Shown: piece after piece, positions 41,701 through 51,119 of the stretch
Layout: every line of letters starts with the position of its first letter
Position numbering within the stretch: position 1 is the first letter of the stretch
NCBI RefSeq assembly: GCF_000328475.2
Contig: NC_026499.1
Span: 339,591-403,590, forward strand
Length of the DNA stretch: 64,000 bases
Source: Mycosarcoma maydis
Lineage: Eukaryota > Basidiomycota > Ustilaginomycetes > Ustilaginales
Direction: 5' to 3'
The notes under the pieces: generated by a model
What the model saw: the letters and a program-made list of their open reading frames with translations, nothing else
The model's database searches: none
Told to the model about the DNA's origin: nothing
Made by a program: the position numbers and the translations under genes

Positions 41701-41822
41701 ACATTGGACTCTTGATGGGAGGAGTAAGTGTTATGGAAGGCGGCACTCATCTCAGTGCGAACAACACTGCGGTCGGAGATGGCGGCAATGCGGGTCCTGC
41801 TGAGCGCCAATTCCTTTCCTGA
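38787..41822 (+). CDS. Zn2Cys6 fungal transcription factor
   Basis: A 1011-residue single-exon protein from ATG 38787. The zinc cluster is at the N-terminus (C20, C23, C30, C36, C39, C46; CVVCRLRKTKCNGEQPCDRC), followed by a basic linker (PKRLTRTR) and a bipartite-like basic patch (KRQKRA). The fungal-specific regulatory domain spans about 270-660, with a typical core around HRQLWWTCYGIERMISTWFG. The C-terminal 300 residues are Ser/Ala/Thr-rich with a short acidic/aromatic stretch (EWMQYFLSNFDWL) that may act as an activation motif. It is divergent from the other Zn2Cys6 gene and 2 kb away. The regulated pathway is unknown. Confidence 0.9.
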   Translation: MSSADAAEYGFKRLRVARACVVCRLRKTKCNGEQPCDRCKAHSAQCKYETVESPTPKRLTRTRSSSSITDAGRSSQPRDAYPDVNSKDAFASDAAADARATKRQKRAMIDQIADRRWGDRLPSRSSNNTRKSGYVQHHLELYASLDQDESDPDPDLHTEDGIRAHDQNTGNMQFYGFTSNFNFQHRLAHTVEALRLREQHQHPSASTASNQATPTSATANPGHDTTSIASSNSSCRSHLPESMKTWGHQDIIFRQTPSEKSFPTLDACKEAVGDSTFLPPSIVDRFVENYMTLIQPQLGAVPKRQIIKWVKDAKALGHLSRGFSGVPSMAASGPGSHNELQAGHKSGPAPMRTNELAALYVVLALGALMDEGDWEDCFAPVSLTREGAIACATTLFLLAKKRLEEIVENSSIQSARCLVLMSFFSLQWSSPNVAYLYIGYAARMCISIGLHRETFHSPGNPRSAEHRQLWWTCYGIERMISTWFGQASAIRDDDVSVRMPQPNNSYDAYLLVYAQIARVCSDMGRLSANPPANAHDVLLASERMEADMLRIRHDAPAELAIGLRDGYTRDADDDSDSSDLVVRRYSVTILWWYLRLLIHSPLVIFALYCRSIGTDIPRNVLEKTHTSARAGQQIIDSISNARSDIPRPGLDNMRFGSFYLDSACTIVLAAILCEPSNQKLAFGYLAAIDRAIKYLEKKERIYADHGTTASLHKARDLVVLARQVVRAAAGQSASSKVNIRQNAARGMPSGSASSTVATNGAVGAMGSSGDAVGRVSHASKHRPTSTFSTSSERDTASAEADGVQADGQGNHRDGTSPYREPIASHLSAEARGQRGSSIDLSVSSLLAPSSSCTHSSYRPPSSATSPNAAMPAEALHAEGKSFANERDEWMQYFLSNFDWLSQPPGTTSQAIQPNSNASITSRAFTAAGTPDAVARFFPAHLGGNAGKPMASASPGVSSPGSAGRPASLSELDIGLLMGGVSVMEGGTHLSANNTAVGDGGNAGPAERQFLS

Positions 41823-42329
41823 TGTGTCTATCTATCTGTCAACAAGCGTTCGTTGATATTCAGTCGTGCCAGGTGACACCTGGGGGTCTGTGATGTGTAA
41901 GAAACGATGCGGTAACGTGTCCCTTGGCAGAATCACGAATCGATCGTGGTTCATTCGTGATTGACCCTCGTGAATCGCGAATCGTCCCGATCTGATTTTT
42001 TCAGGCAGATTCACGATTTACGATTCACGATTTGTGCCATGAAGCGCTGCTAAGCACAATCACGAATAATCCTGAATAATCGTGAATCTCGGCTTGGCGT
42101 CTCGTCCGCGAGGCTGTGCGGGAGCCTGTCTGTGCACACGCCATAAAAGACACACACATTCGTGATTCATATTAGTTCTGTGAGACCCTGAAGACCGTCC
42201 AACCGTTTACCTTTGCTCCCTCATCATTGGACGTCGACCTGCCTCTATCACTCACTTTCTCTTTCCGAAGCTCACAACTACATCAAAGCTTGCATCTGGC
42301 AGGGTACCACCTTTTACTGAGCTGACAGC
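41823..42329. other. Intergenic region with TCACGA words; promoter of the MINDY fusion gene
   Basis: About 500 bases. Bases 41930-42090 are rich in TCACGA/TCGTGA words, and 42190-42325 is C/T-rich leader. No gene recognised. Confidence 0.6.
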
Positions 42330-45182
42330 ATGGACGGCGGCGGTGGAAGCTGTAGCGGAAACGGCGGCGGCGGATTCTTTGGCGGTTGCAGCAGTGGCGA
42401 TGGTGGAGCGACATCTGCTTTTGCTCACAGCAGCAGCCACCACCTCCATCACCTCCACCACAGTGCGCATGCTAGCAGTATGCCTCGACCTCGCGCATCC
42501 GCTGCGACCAATGCATCTTCATCCAGGCCATCACCTGCATCGACTCAAGCAACCACAGCAAATGATGAGGCACAATGGTCGCTAAAGGACATCGTTTGGC
42601 AAGGGCGTGAGTGCAAGATCATCACACAGAACCACAACGGACCATGCTCGCTCATCGCGCTTTGCAACGTTCTGCTCTTGAGGGGCGAGCTTCAAATCAC
42701 ACCTCCCGATCGGCCCGTGGTCAGCTACAGCTACCTCAGTCAACTGCTTGCCGAGCATCTGCTCACCAAAGTGACCAATGACGGACATGGAGGAGAAGAA
42801 CTGGAAGCGGCGCTCAGCATCTTGCCTCGCACGCAGTACGGTTTGGACGTGGATGTCGGTTTCGACTCGATCACTTCCTTTGCCGCTACCGCAGGGAACG
42901 ATGGAGGCGCAGGGGAGCTCGCCCTGTTTCGGCTGTGCGGTGTGCAGCTTGTGCATGGCTGGCTACCCGATCCAGCCGATGCAGAGACCTATCAGGCAGT
43001 ACAGGAAGCGCGCAGCTACAACAAGGCTACTGACGTGGTGGTCAAGGGTGACGCGGTGGCAGATGGTGCGGTTGTGCGCGATCGAGGTGTCGGCGCCCTG
43101 GCAGCAGAGCTTGCAAGTCAGGCTGCAAGTTCCAATGGCAAGCGGCCGGAACGACGCGCCTGGACCGACGATCAACGTGCAACGATACGTCAGGCACTAG
43201 CTCTGCAATCATTCCTGGACACGCACTCAACTCAACTCACATATCACGGCTTATTTGTGCTGGCGCAAGAGATTCCTGCGGGCCAGCCGATTGCGCTTTT
43301 CCGCAATTCACATCTCTCGGTGCTGTACAAGCGGCTGCCACACGAAGGCGTGAGCGCAGCGACTCAAGGCGCAGCACCTATGTCGCCGCCACCGCCACCG
43401 CCGAACCTCTTCACTCTGGCTACCGACGCGAGCTTCTTGATGGAGGATGAGATTGTTTGGGAGAGTCTGGTGGATGTGGATGGTGCAAGCAGCGAGTTTT
43501 TCGACGGAAAGTTTCACAAGTCGATACTGCGACAAGGCGATTACGTAGGAAGCAACGCGGACCGTCTTGGAGCCGATGGAGCCGATAGGGCGGGCTATCA
43601 ACAGAACGAAGATGCCGACTACGCGCTTGCGATGCAGATTTACCACAATGACCAGGATCGATTGGAGCGACACCAACAGAGACGGAGGAACAGACAGTCA
43701 CAATCTCAGCAGACAATGGTGCGAGGCGAGCGCAGCCACACGCCAGCTGCGCCTGAGCTGATGTTAGAGACGCCCAACGAGGTGTTCACCACCATGCGAT
43801 TCGAGACGGTGCGCAGTAAAGACGAAGGAGATGCATTGATCGTGTCGAGCTTGATCCCATTACAACTGCGCAACGATCTTGCAGATTCGCTTAGCAGTCT
43901 GCAGGATCTGTCGATCGGAGGATCAGAGGCTGTCGCATCGGTGCCGGTAGCAAGTCAATCGACTAACCCATTCCTCAATGCTTCAGAGACGGCTTCAACA
44001 CCTCATCCAACGAACCCGTTCCTTGTCAATGCGACGGCTCCGGCCAAGCATCGACTGTACCATCACATTCCATTGCTGGAGAAGCACTTGGAGCGTATCA
44101 AGCTATCGGCTGGTGCGATTTGCCGTGCCTATCCTGCCGTCTGGTCGATGCCGCTGCTAGAGCAAGAGAAATCGCTAGAGCCAGAATCTATCCTGGCAGC
44201 CATTGAGACGGCTTTGGCATCTGGTGCACCTCTCGAGAACACGGAGGGTCAGGTCAAGGGAATTCGAGTGGCAATTCGAAGGGATGGATTGATCAGGGTG
44301 ACTGAGCGCAACATCACAGCGTTTCCGAGCACCCTGGACAAGGGAATAGAAGCCGCTCCACCACCGAGCGTGCGGCTCGATTCGATTGCAACACGCGTGC
44401 GAACTTTGGATCTGGAGCCCATCGTGTTCAACAAGACGGACGCACGGGGATTCTACGAAGCGGCGAAGCAGCGGGTGGGAGCGGATCCGGGAGTGCTTAG
44501 TGGAGTGCGCAAGGGGGACGAGAAGTGCTTCGATGTGATACTGTGGAACGACGAACAGGAGCAAGTAGTGGACGGATCAATTGTGATGGCTACTTCGTCG
44601 ACAAGGCTGGTGACCGAGTCGAGTCTGGCGAATGTGTTGGTCGAGGAGGTGGATGCTGTTGGAGGCACATCTCGCTTTGTGACGCCGCGAACGCAGACAG
44701 GCATGCTGGATGGTCTGTTACGCCATTGGCTGGTCGAAAAGGGACTAGTACACGAGCAGGACGTGAGTGTTGACGAGCTTGTTGGTCGTGTGGACTCTGG
44801 AGCTGCGAACATCTGGCTTTGCAATTCCTTACGCGGAGTGTGGAAGGTAGAGTTGGTTCGTTTGGCGCAACACCACGGCGGAGCTTCTGGAAGCGCTGCT
44901 GGGGCCGATGCAGGTGGGCCACCAGCGCGAGTCAAAAAGACGCGCTTCTCTTCGCTCGTCCGGGGCCTTTCTCGATCCGACTCGACCAGCGGCGCAGCAG
45001 CTAGTTCGCAAAGACAAGCTGCAGAACCGCCAGCAGTGGAAGAAACAGTACGCGAACAAGTCCGTGACGATCTCTACGGTGACCGACGGGAAAGCAAAAG
45101 CAACCTTGGCAACGCCACCAAGTTCAAAGGCAAGAAGGCGAAAAAGGGCAAGGACGACAAGAAGGATTGCTGCATCATGTGA
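42330..45182 (+). CDS. MINDY-family deubiquitinase fused to class IV PLP enzyme (ADC-lyase-like), with CaaX box
   Basis: A 950-residue uninterrupted frame from ATG 42330. Residues 80-400 form a MINDY (FAM63) catalytic domain: WSLKDIVWQGRECKIITQ, nucleophile C106 in NGPCSLIALCN, probable catalytic H328 in FRNSHLSV, and VWESLVDVDG. An acidic helix (DADYALAMQIY, 428-438) matches the ubiquitin-binding MIU/UIM type. MINDY enzymes trim K48-linked polyubiquitin. Residues about 480-845 form a second enzyme domain of the class IV aminotransferase fold, best matching 4-amino-4-deoxychorismate lyase (p-aminobenzoate/folate synthesis): FTTMRFE, HIPLLEKHLERIKLSA, probable PLP lysine K702 in FNKTDARGFYEAA, FDVILWN, VDGSIVMA, TPRTQTGMLDGLLRHW and WLCNSLRGVWKVEL. 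Two NPF tripeptides (546-548, 562-564) lie in a loop of this domain. The C-terminus is Lys-rich and ends CCIM, a CaaX prenylation motif. Two normally separate enzymes in one chain is unusual. Confidence 0.88.
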   Translation: MDGGGGSCSGNGGGGFFGGCSSGDGGATSAFAHSSSHHLHHLHHSAHASSMPRPRASAATNASSSRPSPASTQATTANDEAQWSLKDIVWQGRECKIITQNHNGPCSLIALCNVLLLRGELQITPPDRPVVSYSYLSQLLAEHLLTKVTNDGHGGEELEAALSILPRTQYGLDVDVGFDSITSFAATAGNDGGAGELALFRLCGVQLVHGWLPDPADAETYQAVQEARSYNKATDVVVKGDAVADGAVVRDRGVGALAAELASQAASSNGKRPERRAWTDDQRATIRQALALQSFLDTHSTQLTYHGLFVLAQEIPAGQPIALFRNSHLSVLYKRLPHEGVSAATQGAAPMSPPPPPPNLFTLATDASFLMEDEIVWESLVDVDGASSEFFDGKFHKSILRQGDYVGSNADRLGADGADRAGYQQNEDADYALAMQIYHNDQDRLERHQQRRRNRQSQSQQTMVRGERSHTPAAPELMLETPNEVFTTMRFETVRSKDEGDALIVSSLIPLQLRNDLADSLSSLQDLSIGGSEAVASVPVASQSTNPFLNASETASTPHPTNPFLVNATAPAKHRLYHHIPLLEKHLERIKLSAGAICRAYPAVWSMPLLEQEKSLEPESILAAIETALASGAPLENTEGQVKGIRVAIRRDGLIRVTERNITAFPSTLDKGIEAAPPPSVRLDSIATRVRTLDLEPIVFNKTDARGFYEAAKQRVGADPGVLSGVRKGDEKCFDVILWNDEQEQVVDGSIVMATSSTRLVTESSLANVLVEEVDAVGGTSRFVTPRTQTGMLDGLLRHWLVEKGLVHEQDVSVDELVGRVDSGAANIWLCNSLRGVWKVELVRLAQHHGGASGSAAGADAGGPPARVKKTRFSSLVRGLSRSDSTSGAAASSQRQAAEPPAVEETVREQVRDDLYGDRRESKSNLGNATKFKGKKAKKGKDDKKDCCIM

Positions 45183-45984
45183 CGTAGAGTATTGCGTCAA
45201 AGGCTTTGCTACCTGTTGCAGCCAATCTAAGAAGTGTTCGTCCAAGGGTCAGAGCAATTTGGCACGCTGTCTCGACGCAAAGGAATGAGTATTTGCTTTG
45301 CTATTCACAATTGTGCCAGGCCAGGGCCTCGACTACGCATCCTTGAATCGTGACTGAGCTGGATATACGATTCGTGATTGTCAAAGTTCCACTGGAACCT
45401 ATACGAGAGCAGTCATCCCGTCCGCGTGTCCAACGGCTCACAATTGCGGGCAGGTCACATGCACGAGATTCGTGATTTCTAACTGAGCCGCCCGTCGTGC
45501 GTGGCCGAATCGTGAATCGTGAATCGTGAATCACGAATCGTAGTCACGAGTGGTAGATTATACCGAGTCACGAGTGTGAGGTTGGAGAAAGTCACACGGC
45601 TATACGCTAAAGCACGGATCTGAATCGTGAATCACGGAAGAAGCGCGGCTCGGAGAAGCTTCGTGCTTTTGTGTTTGGGCAAGCGCAGAAAGCGGAGATG
45701 TGCGCCGACAGTCGCGAGTTGGAAGAAATCACGAATCACGAATCGTGAATCACGAATGTGAATCGTTCGGCGCGCAGCTGACGGTAGAAAGTGCGAGAAC
45801 GTGGAAACCACTTTTTTAAGTAATGGCCAACATTCACGATCAGTTAACCGAGTCAACAGTCACAGTCACGACGACTACATATAACCAGTCGCATCTCTTC
45901 CCCCCTCTCTCTCGCTCTCCTACACGCACAAACACCCCAGAGTAGACAGAAACAGCACGAATCCGACATCCAGCGACTGCAACC
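45183..45984. other. Intergenic region dense in TCGTGA/TCACGA heptamers
   Basis: About 800 bases without a recognised gene. Heptamer words are frequent, with clusters at 45506-45541 (AATCGTG units) and 45727-45765. The last 90 bases are CT-rich leader (CCCCTCTCTCTCGCTCTCC) before the cyclophilin start. Confidence 0.65.
45506..45541. repeat. Tandem heptamer AATCGTG, about 4-5 copies
   Basis: Units AATCGTG repeated three times, then AATCACG and AATCGTA, showing the strand-inverted word within one register of seven. Confidence 0.9.
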
Positions 45985-47181
45985 ATGTCGAGCACAAACA
46001 CGACGCCTAAACCAGGCAACCCGATCGTCTACCTCGATCTCGCCTTTGGTTCGTCGCCTGCGTCTCGCCCCGGATCCAACCGCATCGTCCTCGAGCTGTA
46101 CGCGGATCGTGTCCCGCGCACCGCCGAGAACTTTCGTGTACTCTGCACCAACACCTCGAAACTCGCCTCGACCGGTCAACCGCTTTCGTTTCGCAACTCG
46201 ATCTTCCACCGTGTCATCCCCAAATTCATGATCCAAGGTGGAGATTTCACGCGCGCCGATGGAACGGGCGGAGAATCGATCTACGGCGAAAAATTCCAAG
46301 ATGAAGATCTGACGGGCAAGCACGATGTGCCGTTTTTGTTGAGCATGGCCAATGCAGGCGCAAACACGAATGGAAGTCAGTTTTTCATCACCACCGTACC
46401 AACGCCGCATTTGGACGGCAAACACGTAGTGTTCGGACGCGTGCTAAAGGGAAAAGGCGTAGTCCGGAGGGTTGAATCGGTCGAAACGGTTGCGAGCGAT
46501 CGACCTAAAGAGGACGTCAAGATCGTCGATTGTGGAGAGCTAACAGGCGACGAGGTGAGCAACCAAACCTACGGTATCGAGCAAGACGATACGGGCGATC
46601 AATACGAAGACTTCCCCGAAGATCAAGATGACAAGTTGGAATCCGACGTCTCTGCCACCTACCACATTGGATTAGCGCTAAAAAATATGGCCAACACCCA
46701 ATTCAGTAAGGCCAACTTTGACATTGCGCTTGAAAAATATTCAAAGGCTCTACGATACCTGCAACTTCACCCGATCCTACCCGAAGATACACCTGCCGAT
46801 CTCGCCGCCAACTACACCACGCTCAAGACGAGCATTCAACTCAATGCTTGCCTCTGCGCACTCAAGACGACCCCTGCGCAACCCAGAGTGGCCATCTCCA
46901 ACGCCACCGCTGTCATTTCAAACCTCACCTCAAACAAAGCGCCTTCAACCGAACAAGCCGACAAGAACAAGTACCACTCGGATCTCGCCAAAGCCTTCTA
47001 CCGACGCGCATCGGCATACGTCGCTCAGAAAGACGACGAGAGAGCCGAGGCGGATCTGAAACACGCGCTCGAAAACGCTCCGGAAGATGCCGGGGTCAAG
47101 CGCGAGCTGCAAGCACTAGCAAGGAGGAAGGAGGCCAAGTTGAAAGGTATGAGGGCTGCTTACAGCAAGATGTTCTCGTAG
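45985..47181 (+). CDS. CPR6: Cyclophilin-40 (peptidyl-prolyl isomerase D), Hsp90 co-chaperone
   Basis: A 398-residue single-exon protein from ATG 45985. Residues about 10-185 are a cyclophilin PPIase domain ([39 protein letters not shown]). The position that is Trp in cyclophilin A is His here (TPHLDGKH), as in Cyp40 proteins, which usually have reduced cyclosporin affinity. Residues about 220-395 form tetratricopeptide repeats that would hold the Hsp90 MEEVD tail ([50 protein letters not shown]). It acts in the cytosol in client maturation. Its stop lies 206 bp from the stop of the convergent RQC1 gene. Length and domain order are normal. Confidence 0.95.
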   Translation: MSSTNTTPKPGNPIVYLDLAFGSSPASRPGSNRIVLELYADRVPRTAENFRVLCTNTSKLASTGQPLSFRNSIFHRVIPKFMIQGGDFTRADGTGGESIYGEKFQDEDLTGKHDVPFLLSMANAGANTNGSQFFITTVPTPHLDGKHVVFGRVLKGKGVVRRVESVETVASDRPKEDVKIVDCGELTGDEVSNQTYGIEQDDTGDQYEDFPEDQDDKLESDVSATYHIGLALKNMANTQFSKANFDIALEKYSKALRYLQLHPILPEDTPADLAANYTTLKTSIQLNACLCALKTTPAQPRVAISNATAVISNLTSNKAPSTEQADKNKYHSDLAKAFYRRASAYVAQKDDERAEADLKHALENAPEDAGVKRELQALARRKEAKLKGMRAAYSKMFS

Positions 47182-47387
47182 GCGAAATGAGCGCCAAATC
47201 GATGCAATCTTGAGACCGCATCGCGTATCTTTGATACAGTACAACACCAAAACAATCACGAATGTCATGCTTCTCTCACTTCCGGTGTGATACCAAAATG
47301 GATGTGTCCTGTGTTCCTCTGAACAGTGTTTGAGCTTGCTTGCAGCTTGACATTTCTCTAGGTGTAACAAGAACCAAGGCCAACGCA

Positions 47388-50084
47388 TCAATATTGTTGT
47401 GCGTGCTCTTGGCCGTGCGCATCGCCGTGCTCGTCTGTGTCTTCTTCGTCTTGAGCATCGCCACCGCCGCCTGTACCCCAGATAGCATCCATAGCAGCGC
47501 GAATCGCAGCGAACGCTCCTGGGCGTGCGGCTGCCATATCTCCCACCCGGCCCTGCTCGCCCTGCTCGCCCTGCTCGCTCTGCTGACCCTGCTGAACCTC
47601 CGCAGCATCGTCATCGTCATCGTCATCGTCATCGCCAAACCCACCGGGCATCCCGCCCGCGGGATGTGCAGCCTGCGCCATCTGCATCACCTGCGCCATC
47701 AGGTCTTGCCTGGTCTCATCATCCATCGCCTCCATGGCAGCGTCCCAGCCTTGCAGCCCGCCGAGACCCTGAAGAGCGCGACGGAAAGCCTGCATCATTC
47801 CGCCCCCGTCCCCGCCTGCTGCTGCTGCCGCCCCAGCTCGAGCGGCTCCTCGGCTGCGCGAAGACAAGTCCGACATGATGGGCGCGAAATAAGCATCATC
47901 GTACCTAGTCACCGTTTGCACCTCTATGTCCACTTGTGCCTCGGCATCGCTGCCATGTATGGTTGCAGTCGTTAGCGGAGGCACAGGATCAAACGCATCC
48001 ATCTGCTCGCTGCTGCCTGTAATGCTCGGTGGCAGATACGCAATCAACTGCTGGCGCGTGGTATCCGGTAGGTCCGAGACCAACACATGACGATAGATCC
48101 CCTGCCGCGTATTGTGTGACGCAGACGGAGATTGACGTTTCCGCTTCGTTTCGCCCAGATCAAAGTCGGCGATCAGCGTGTCCGAGAGCGACATGGCTGT
48201 AGCGCGTAGCCATTCGGCGTGCGCGGCTTCCTTCCACAGCGATTCGGATCGCAGGACGTAGATATGCGCGAGAAGGTCGGCGAGCGTATCGCTAGAACTG
48301 GAATAGCGCGTAGACAGCTGAAATGCGCAGTGGCCAGCAATCTTGGAGGGTAATTCTACACCCGCTTTGTTGCAGAGCAGAGGGACGACAGCGGGAAACC
48401 GTGCGATGGCGAGTCGGAGCGCAGCGTTGGATTCAACGTGCGTTTTGTCGCCTTGTTCCTTTTCGATCGCTCGGAAAGCGAGCGCGCGAGAGTAGGCTAG
48501 ACCGACACACCAGTCGAGCGTGCCATTGTACCCATCACTCTCTCCAGCTGCTTGCTTGTCGGTTGCATCAACAATCGTCCGAGCGGGAACCGAGATTTCG
48601 TCAATATGTGACACTTTTCCCCCTGCCGCCGAGGCACGAGATCGCTGCTCGTCGAGTCGCTGGATAAGATCCAACAACCATCTGTGTTGGCGTGACTTGA
48701 TCGCCAAGAAGTCGATCCAGAGAAGCGCTGCGTGGTGGTCTTCTCCATCCTGACCCAAGCCGAGCAACATCTTGGCCCATTCGAGCGCCGTTTTCCACGT
48801 TCCGCGTCTGCCCAAAAAACCTATGTTGCGATGAATGGCGAGGTAGAAGGCACGATTTTCGATCTTGTTAAAGTTGACTAGCGGAGGTCCAGAGGTGGTG
48901 CTGGAAAGACAAGATGTAAAATAAGGGCTGGCACAGCGTTCCATTGCAAACAGCGCACGGTCGTTAAAGTCAGCGGCCTGACCTAGATCGCCTTGGTGAC
49001 GAGAGTATTCGGAGAGCTGCAAGAGTGTGTCGATGTGATAAGGATAGACGCGGAGCAGAGCCATGAGTGCGTTGGGATCGTAGCTGCGTACCGCTTGGAG
49101 GAACTGCATCTGCACTTGGCGGTAGGCCTTGCTATGCTTCCATGCGCAGATACGGCCGTGAGAGCGAGAGTCGAGAACGTCCATACTCATGCCCGTGAAG
49201 CTGCGACTGATTGGCGGCCAGTAGTCTTTTGGTGTACATAGCAGGGAGCGGACTTTGAGGTTGGGGTTGTTGGCTTGTGCTCGAGCTCGAGCGCCAGAGG
49301 TGGCTCGACCGGCGGAGGAGGATGCGGCCTCATTCTGATAGGCCTTGATGGCTGCCGAACCGAATTGACGACGTAGCTCGACGGCTGGGTCGAGGTTACG
49401 TGGATCGAGGCTCAGGTGGGTGCGGAAGGCGGACATACGGTTCAGGGTCGAAGACGCGTTGGGACCAGCGCGAGCATTGCTGTCGGAAGTGGTGGCGCTG
49501 TTGAGTGAGGCTTGCGAGGCAAGAAGCTGGTCGAACTCGTCTATCGACATTTCGGAGACGTCCTTGGACGCGGCACTGTTGGCTAGAAGGGCAGATGCAG
49601 ATTTCTTCTTGGACGACTTTTTGCTTCCGCTGCTCGATCTCGGCTGTTGTGGTTTCGACTGCAGACCTTGAGCTTGGTCGTCATCGCTTGGATGTACAGC
49701 ATCTTTGATGACAATAGCTGCGGCAGCCTTCTTTTTCTTCTTCTTATTCTTCTTTTTGCTGCTTTTTGCCGCTTGTTGGGAAGTGATGTCGTGATCTGAA
49801 TCAGAGTCCTGTTGATCCTCAGCGTCTTCGTGGTCGTGAGTGCTATCTCTCAGCGCAGCAAAGAGGGAGGTCGCTGTAGGCTTCTTGCTTGCATTCGATC
49901 TTGGAGAGCTCTTCTCTTCGCCTTGCTCGTTCTCGTAGCTGTCAGTGTCGACATGATCGACCAGCTGATAGAAAGGTGCATTTTTGGACACTCCAGTGGA
50001 CGCGGGTGGGACTGGGACATCGGCGAGCTCTTGTAGCTCTTGCTGTTCTCGCAGTTGACGCTTGTTGAGCCTTTTCCCGCTCAT
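47388..50084 (-). CDS. RQC1: Ribosome quality control complex subunit RQC1 / TCF25 family
   Basis: Minus strand. The frame opens at 50117, but the ATG at 50084 (MSGKRLNKRQLREQQEL) matches the basic start of the family, giving 898 residues. RQC1, with the E3 ligase Ltn1, Rqc2 and Cdc48, handles nascent chains stuck on 60S subunits and promotes their ubiquitination and extraction. Seen: an N-terminal disordered region with Lys-rich blocks (KKKNKKKKKKAAA near 110-120 and another before residue 170); the TCF25 core (about 290-690) with FLQAVRSYDPNALMALLRVYPYHIDTLLQLSEY and helical repeats; and a C-terminal Gly/Asp/Gln-rich tail with poly-Asp (GFGDDDDDDDDDAAE). Convergent with cyclophilin-40. Confidence 0.9.
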   Translation of the reverse strand: MSGKRLNKRQLREQQELQELADVPVPPASTGVSKNAPFYQLVDHVDTDSYENEQGEEKSSPRSNASKKPTATSLFAALRDSTHDHEDAEDQQDSDSDHDITSQQAAKSSKKKNKKKKKKAAAAIVIKDAVHPSDDDQAQGLQSKPQQPRSSSGSKKSSKKKSASALLANSAASKDVSEMSIDEFDQLLASQASLNSATTSDSNARAGPNASSTLNRMSAFRTHLSLDPRNLDPAVELRRQFGSAAIKAYQNEAASSSAGRATSGARARAQANNPNLKVRSLLCTPKDYWPPISRSFTGMSMDVLDSRSHGRICAWKHSKAYRQVQMQFLQAVRSYDPNALMALLRVYPYHIDTLLQLSEYSRHQGDLGQAADFNDRALFAMERCASPYFTSCLSSTTSGPPLVNFNKIENRAFYLAIHRNIGFLGRRGTWKTALEWAKMLLGLGQDGEDHHAALLWIDFLAIKSRQHRWLLDLIQRLDEQRSRASAAGGKVSHIDEISVPARTIVDATDKQAAGESDGYNGTLDWCVGLAYSRALAFRAIEKEQGDKTHVESNAALRLAIARFPAVVPLLCNKAGVELPSKIAGHCAFQLSTRYSSSSDTLADLLAHIYVLRSESLWKEAAHAEWLRATAMSLSDTLIADFDLGETKRKRQSPSASHNTRQGIYRHVLVSDLPDTTRQQLIAYLPPSITGSSEQMDAFDPVPPLTTATIHGSDAEAQVDIEVQTVTRYDDAYFAPIMSDLSSRSRGAARAGAAAAAGGDGGGMMQAFRRALQGLGGLQGWDAAMEAMDDETRQDLMAQVMQMAQAAHPAGGMPGGFGDDDDDDDDDAAEVQQGQQSEQGEQGEQGRVGDMAAARPGAFAAIRAAMDAIWGTGGGGDAQDEEDTDEHGDAHGQEHAQQY

Positions 50085-51119
50085 GATTGCCACGTAGGTG
50101 CTGAGCAGATGATTCACTGAGTAGATGATTCAAGGCGACGGCTGAAAAGTGCGAGTGGGAAGAAATGCCTGGAGGCAAGCAAAGGGAAGCTGGCTGAGCT
50201 GGGCGATGCCCGAGTTCCGAAGTTTGCAGCCGTAACTCCACTTCTTTATTTTAGTTTTACTAATCACAGCAAACCATACGCAACTTTACAACACGAACTT
50301 GCAACACGAACACGGAACTTTGCACTCGTGACTCTGTGACAGTGTCACAGTATTTTGTAATTGCAGTCGTGTCACCTCCACTTTGTGACATCAAAGAAAA
50401 TCAAAAAGAGGTTGTGGACTTGAAGCTGGACCCACTGTACCAAAAGGAAGTCTAGACAGCCCATCGGACTTGGATTGTAATCTTCAACTCACGACGTGTG
50501 GAGAGTGTTCACGTCAAGCACGCTTACGCACGGTCTGTGCTGACAACCACCACAACCAACAAACCGTCAATCACGAATACTCACGACTAGTTACAGTCGT
50601 GAGTTAACTGACGCTTGGGCTGAGCTATTCACATTAACTTAACTTAGAAATCGCGAATAATAATCGTGAATACCTGATGATCCGCGGAGGAACGACCGCT
50701 CGACACACTCATACTCCACTCACGACTGTGGTACGGAACATCCACGATCGTCAATCATAACGCCGAAGCGAGCCTTTCACTTTTGAGCTCAACAGCTGTC
50801 AACCGTGACGCGGTCAACAGAATCCGTGATAGATAGACGCAAGCGCAAGGCTTATCTATTACTATAAAAAGGGACAATACATTCTTCTTGATTCAACTCG
50901 GCCTGCATCCATCATCCTGGCTTACGGCTTACTACGTTGGCTAGTTCAGCCCGTCTCGCCCCCACCTTGAAAAATAGCCGTCGTACGAATAGAAGCAGTC
51001 AGCTTTACTAGCAACACGTTCCTTGCTCAACGTCACCAGCAGCCTTCTTTCTTCCGGGTCGCTTGCACGATAGCAAGATACGCGGATCGAGCTGCCAGCA
51101 AACCAACATCGCGCTTCGG
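50085..51119. other. Divergent intergenic region between RQC1 and the hydrolase
   Basis: About 1 kb, AT-richer than the genes, with scattered ACTCACGACT and TCACGAAT words. Short pyrimidine-rich leader before 51120. No gene recognised. Confidence 0.6.
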
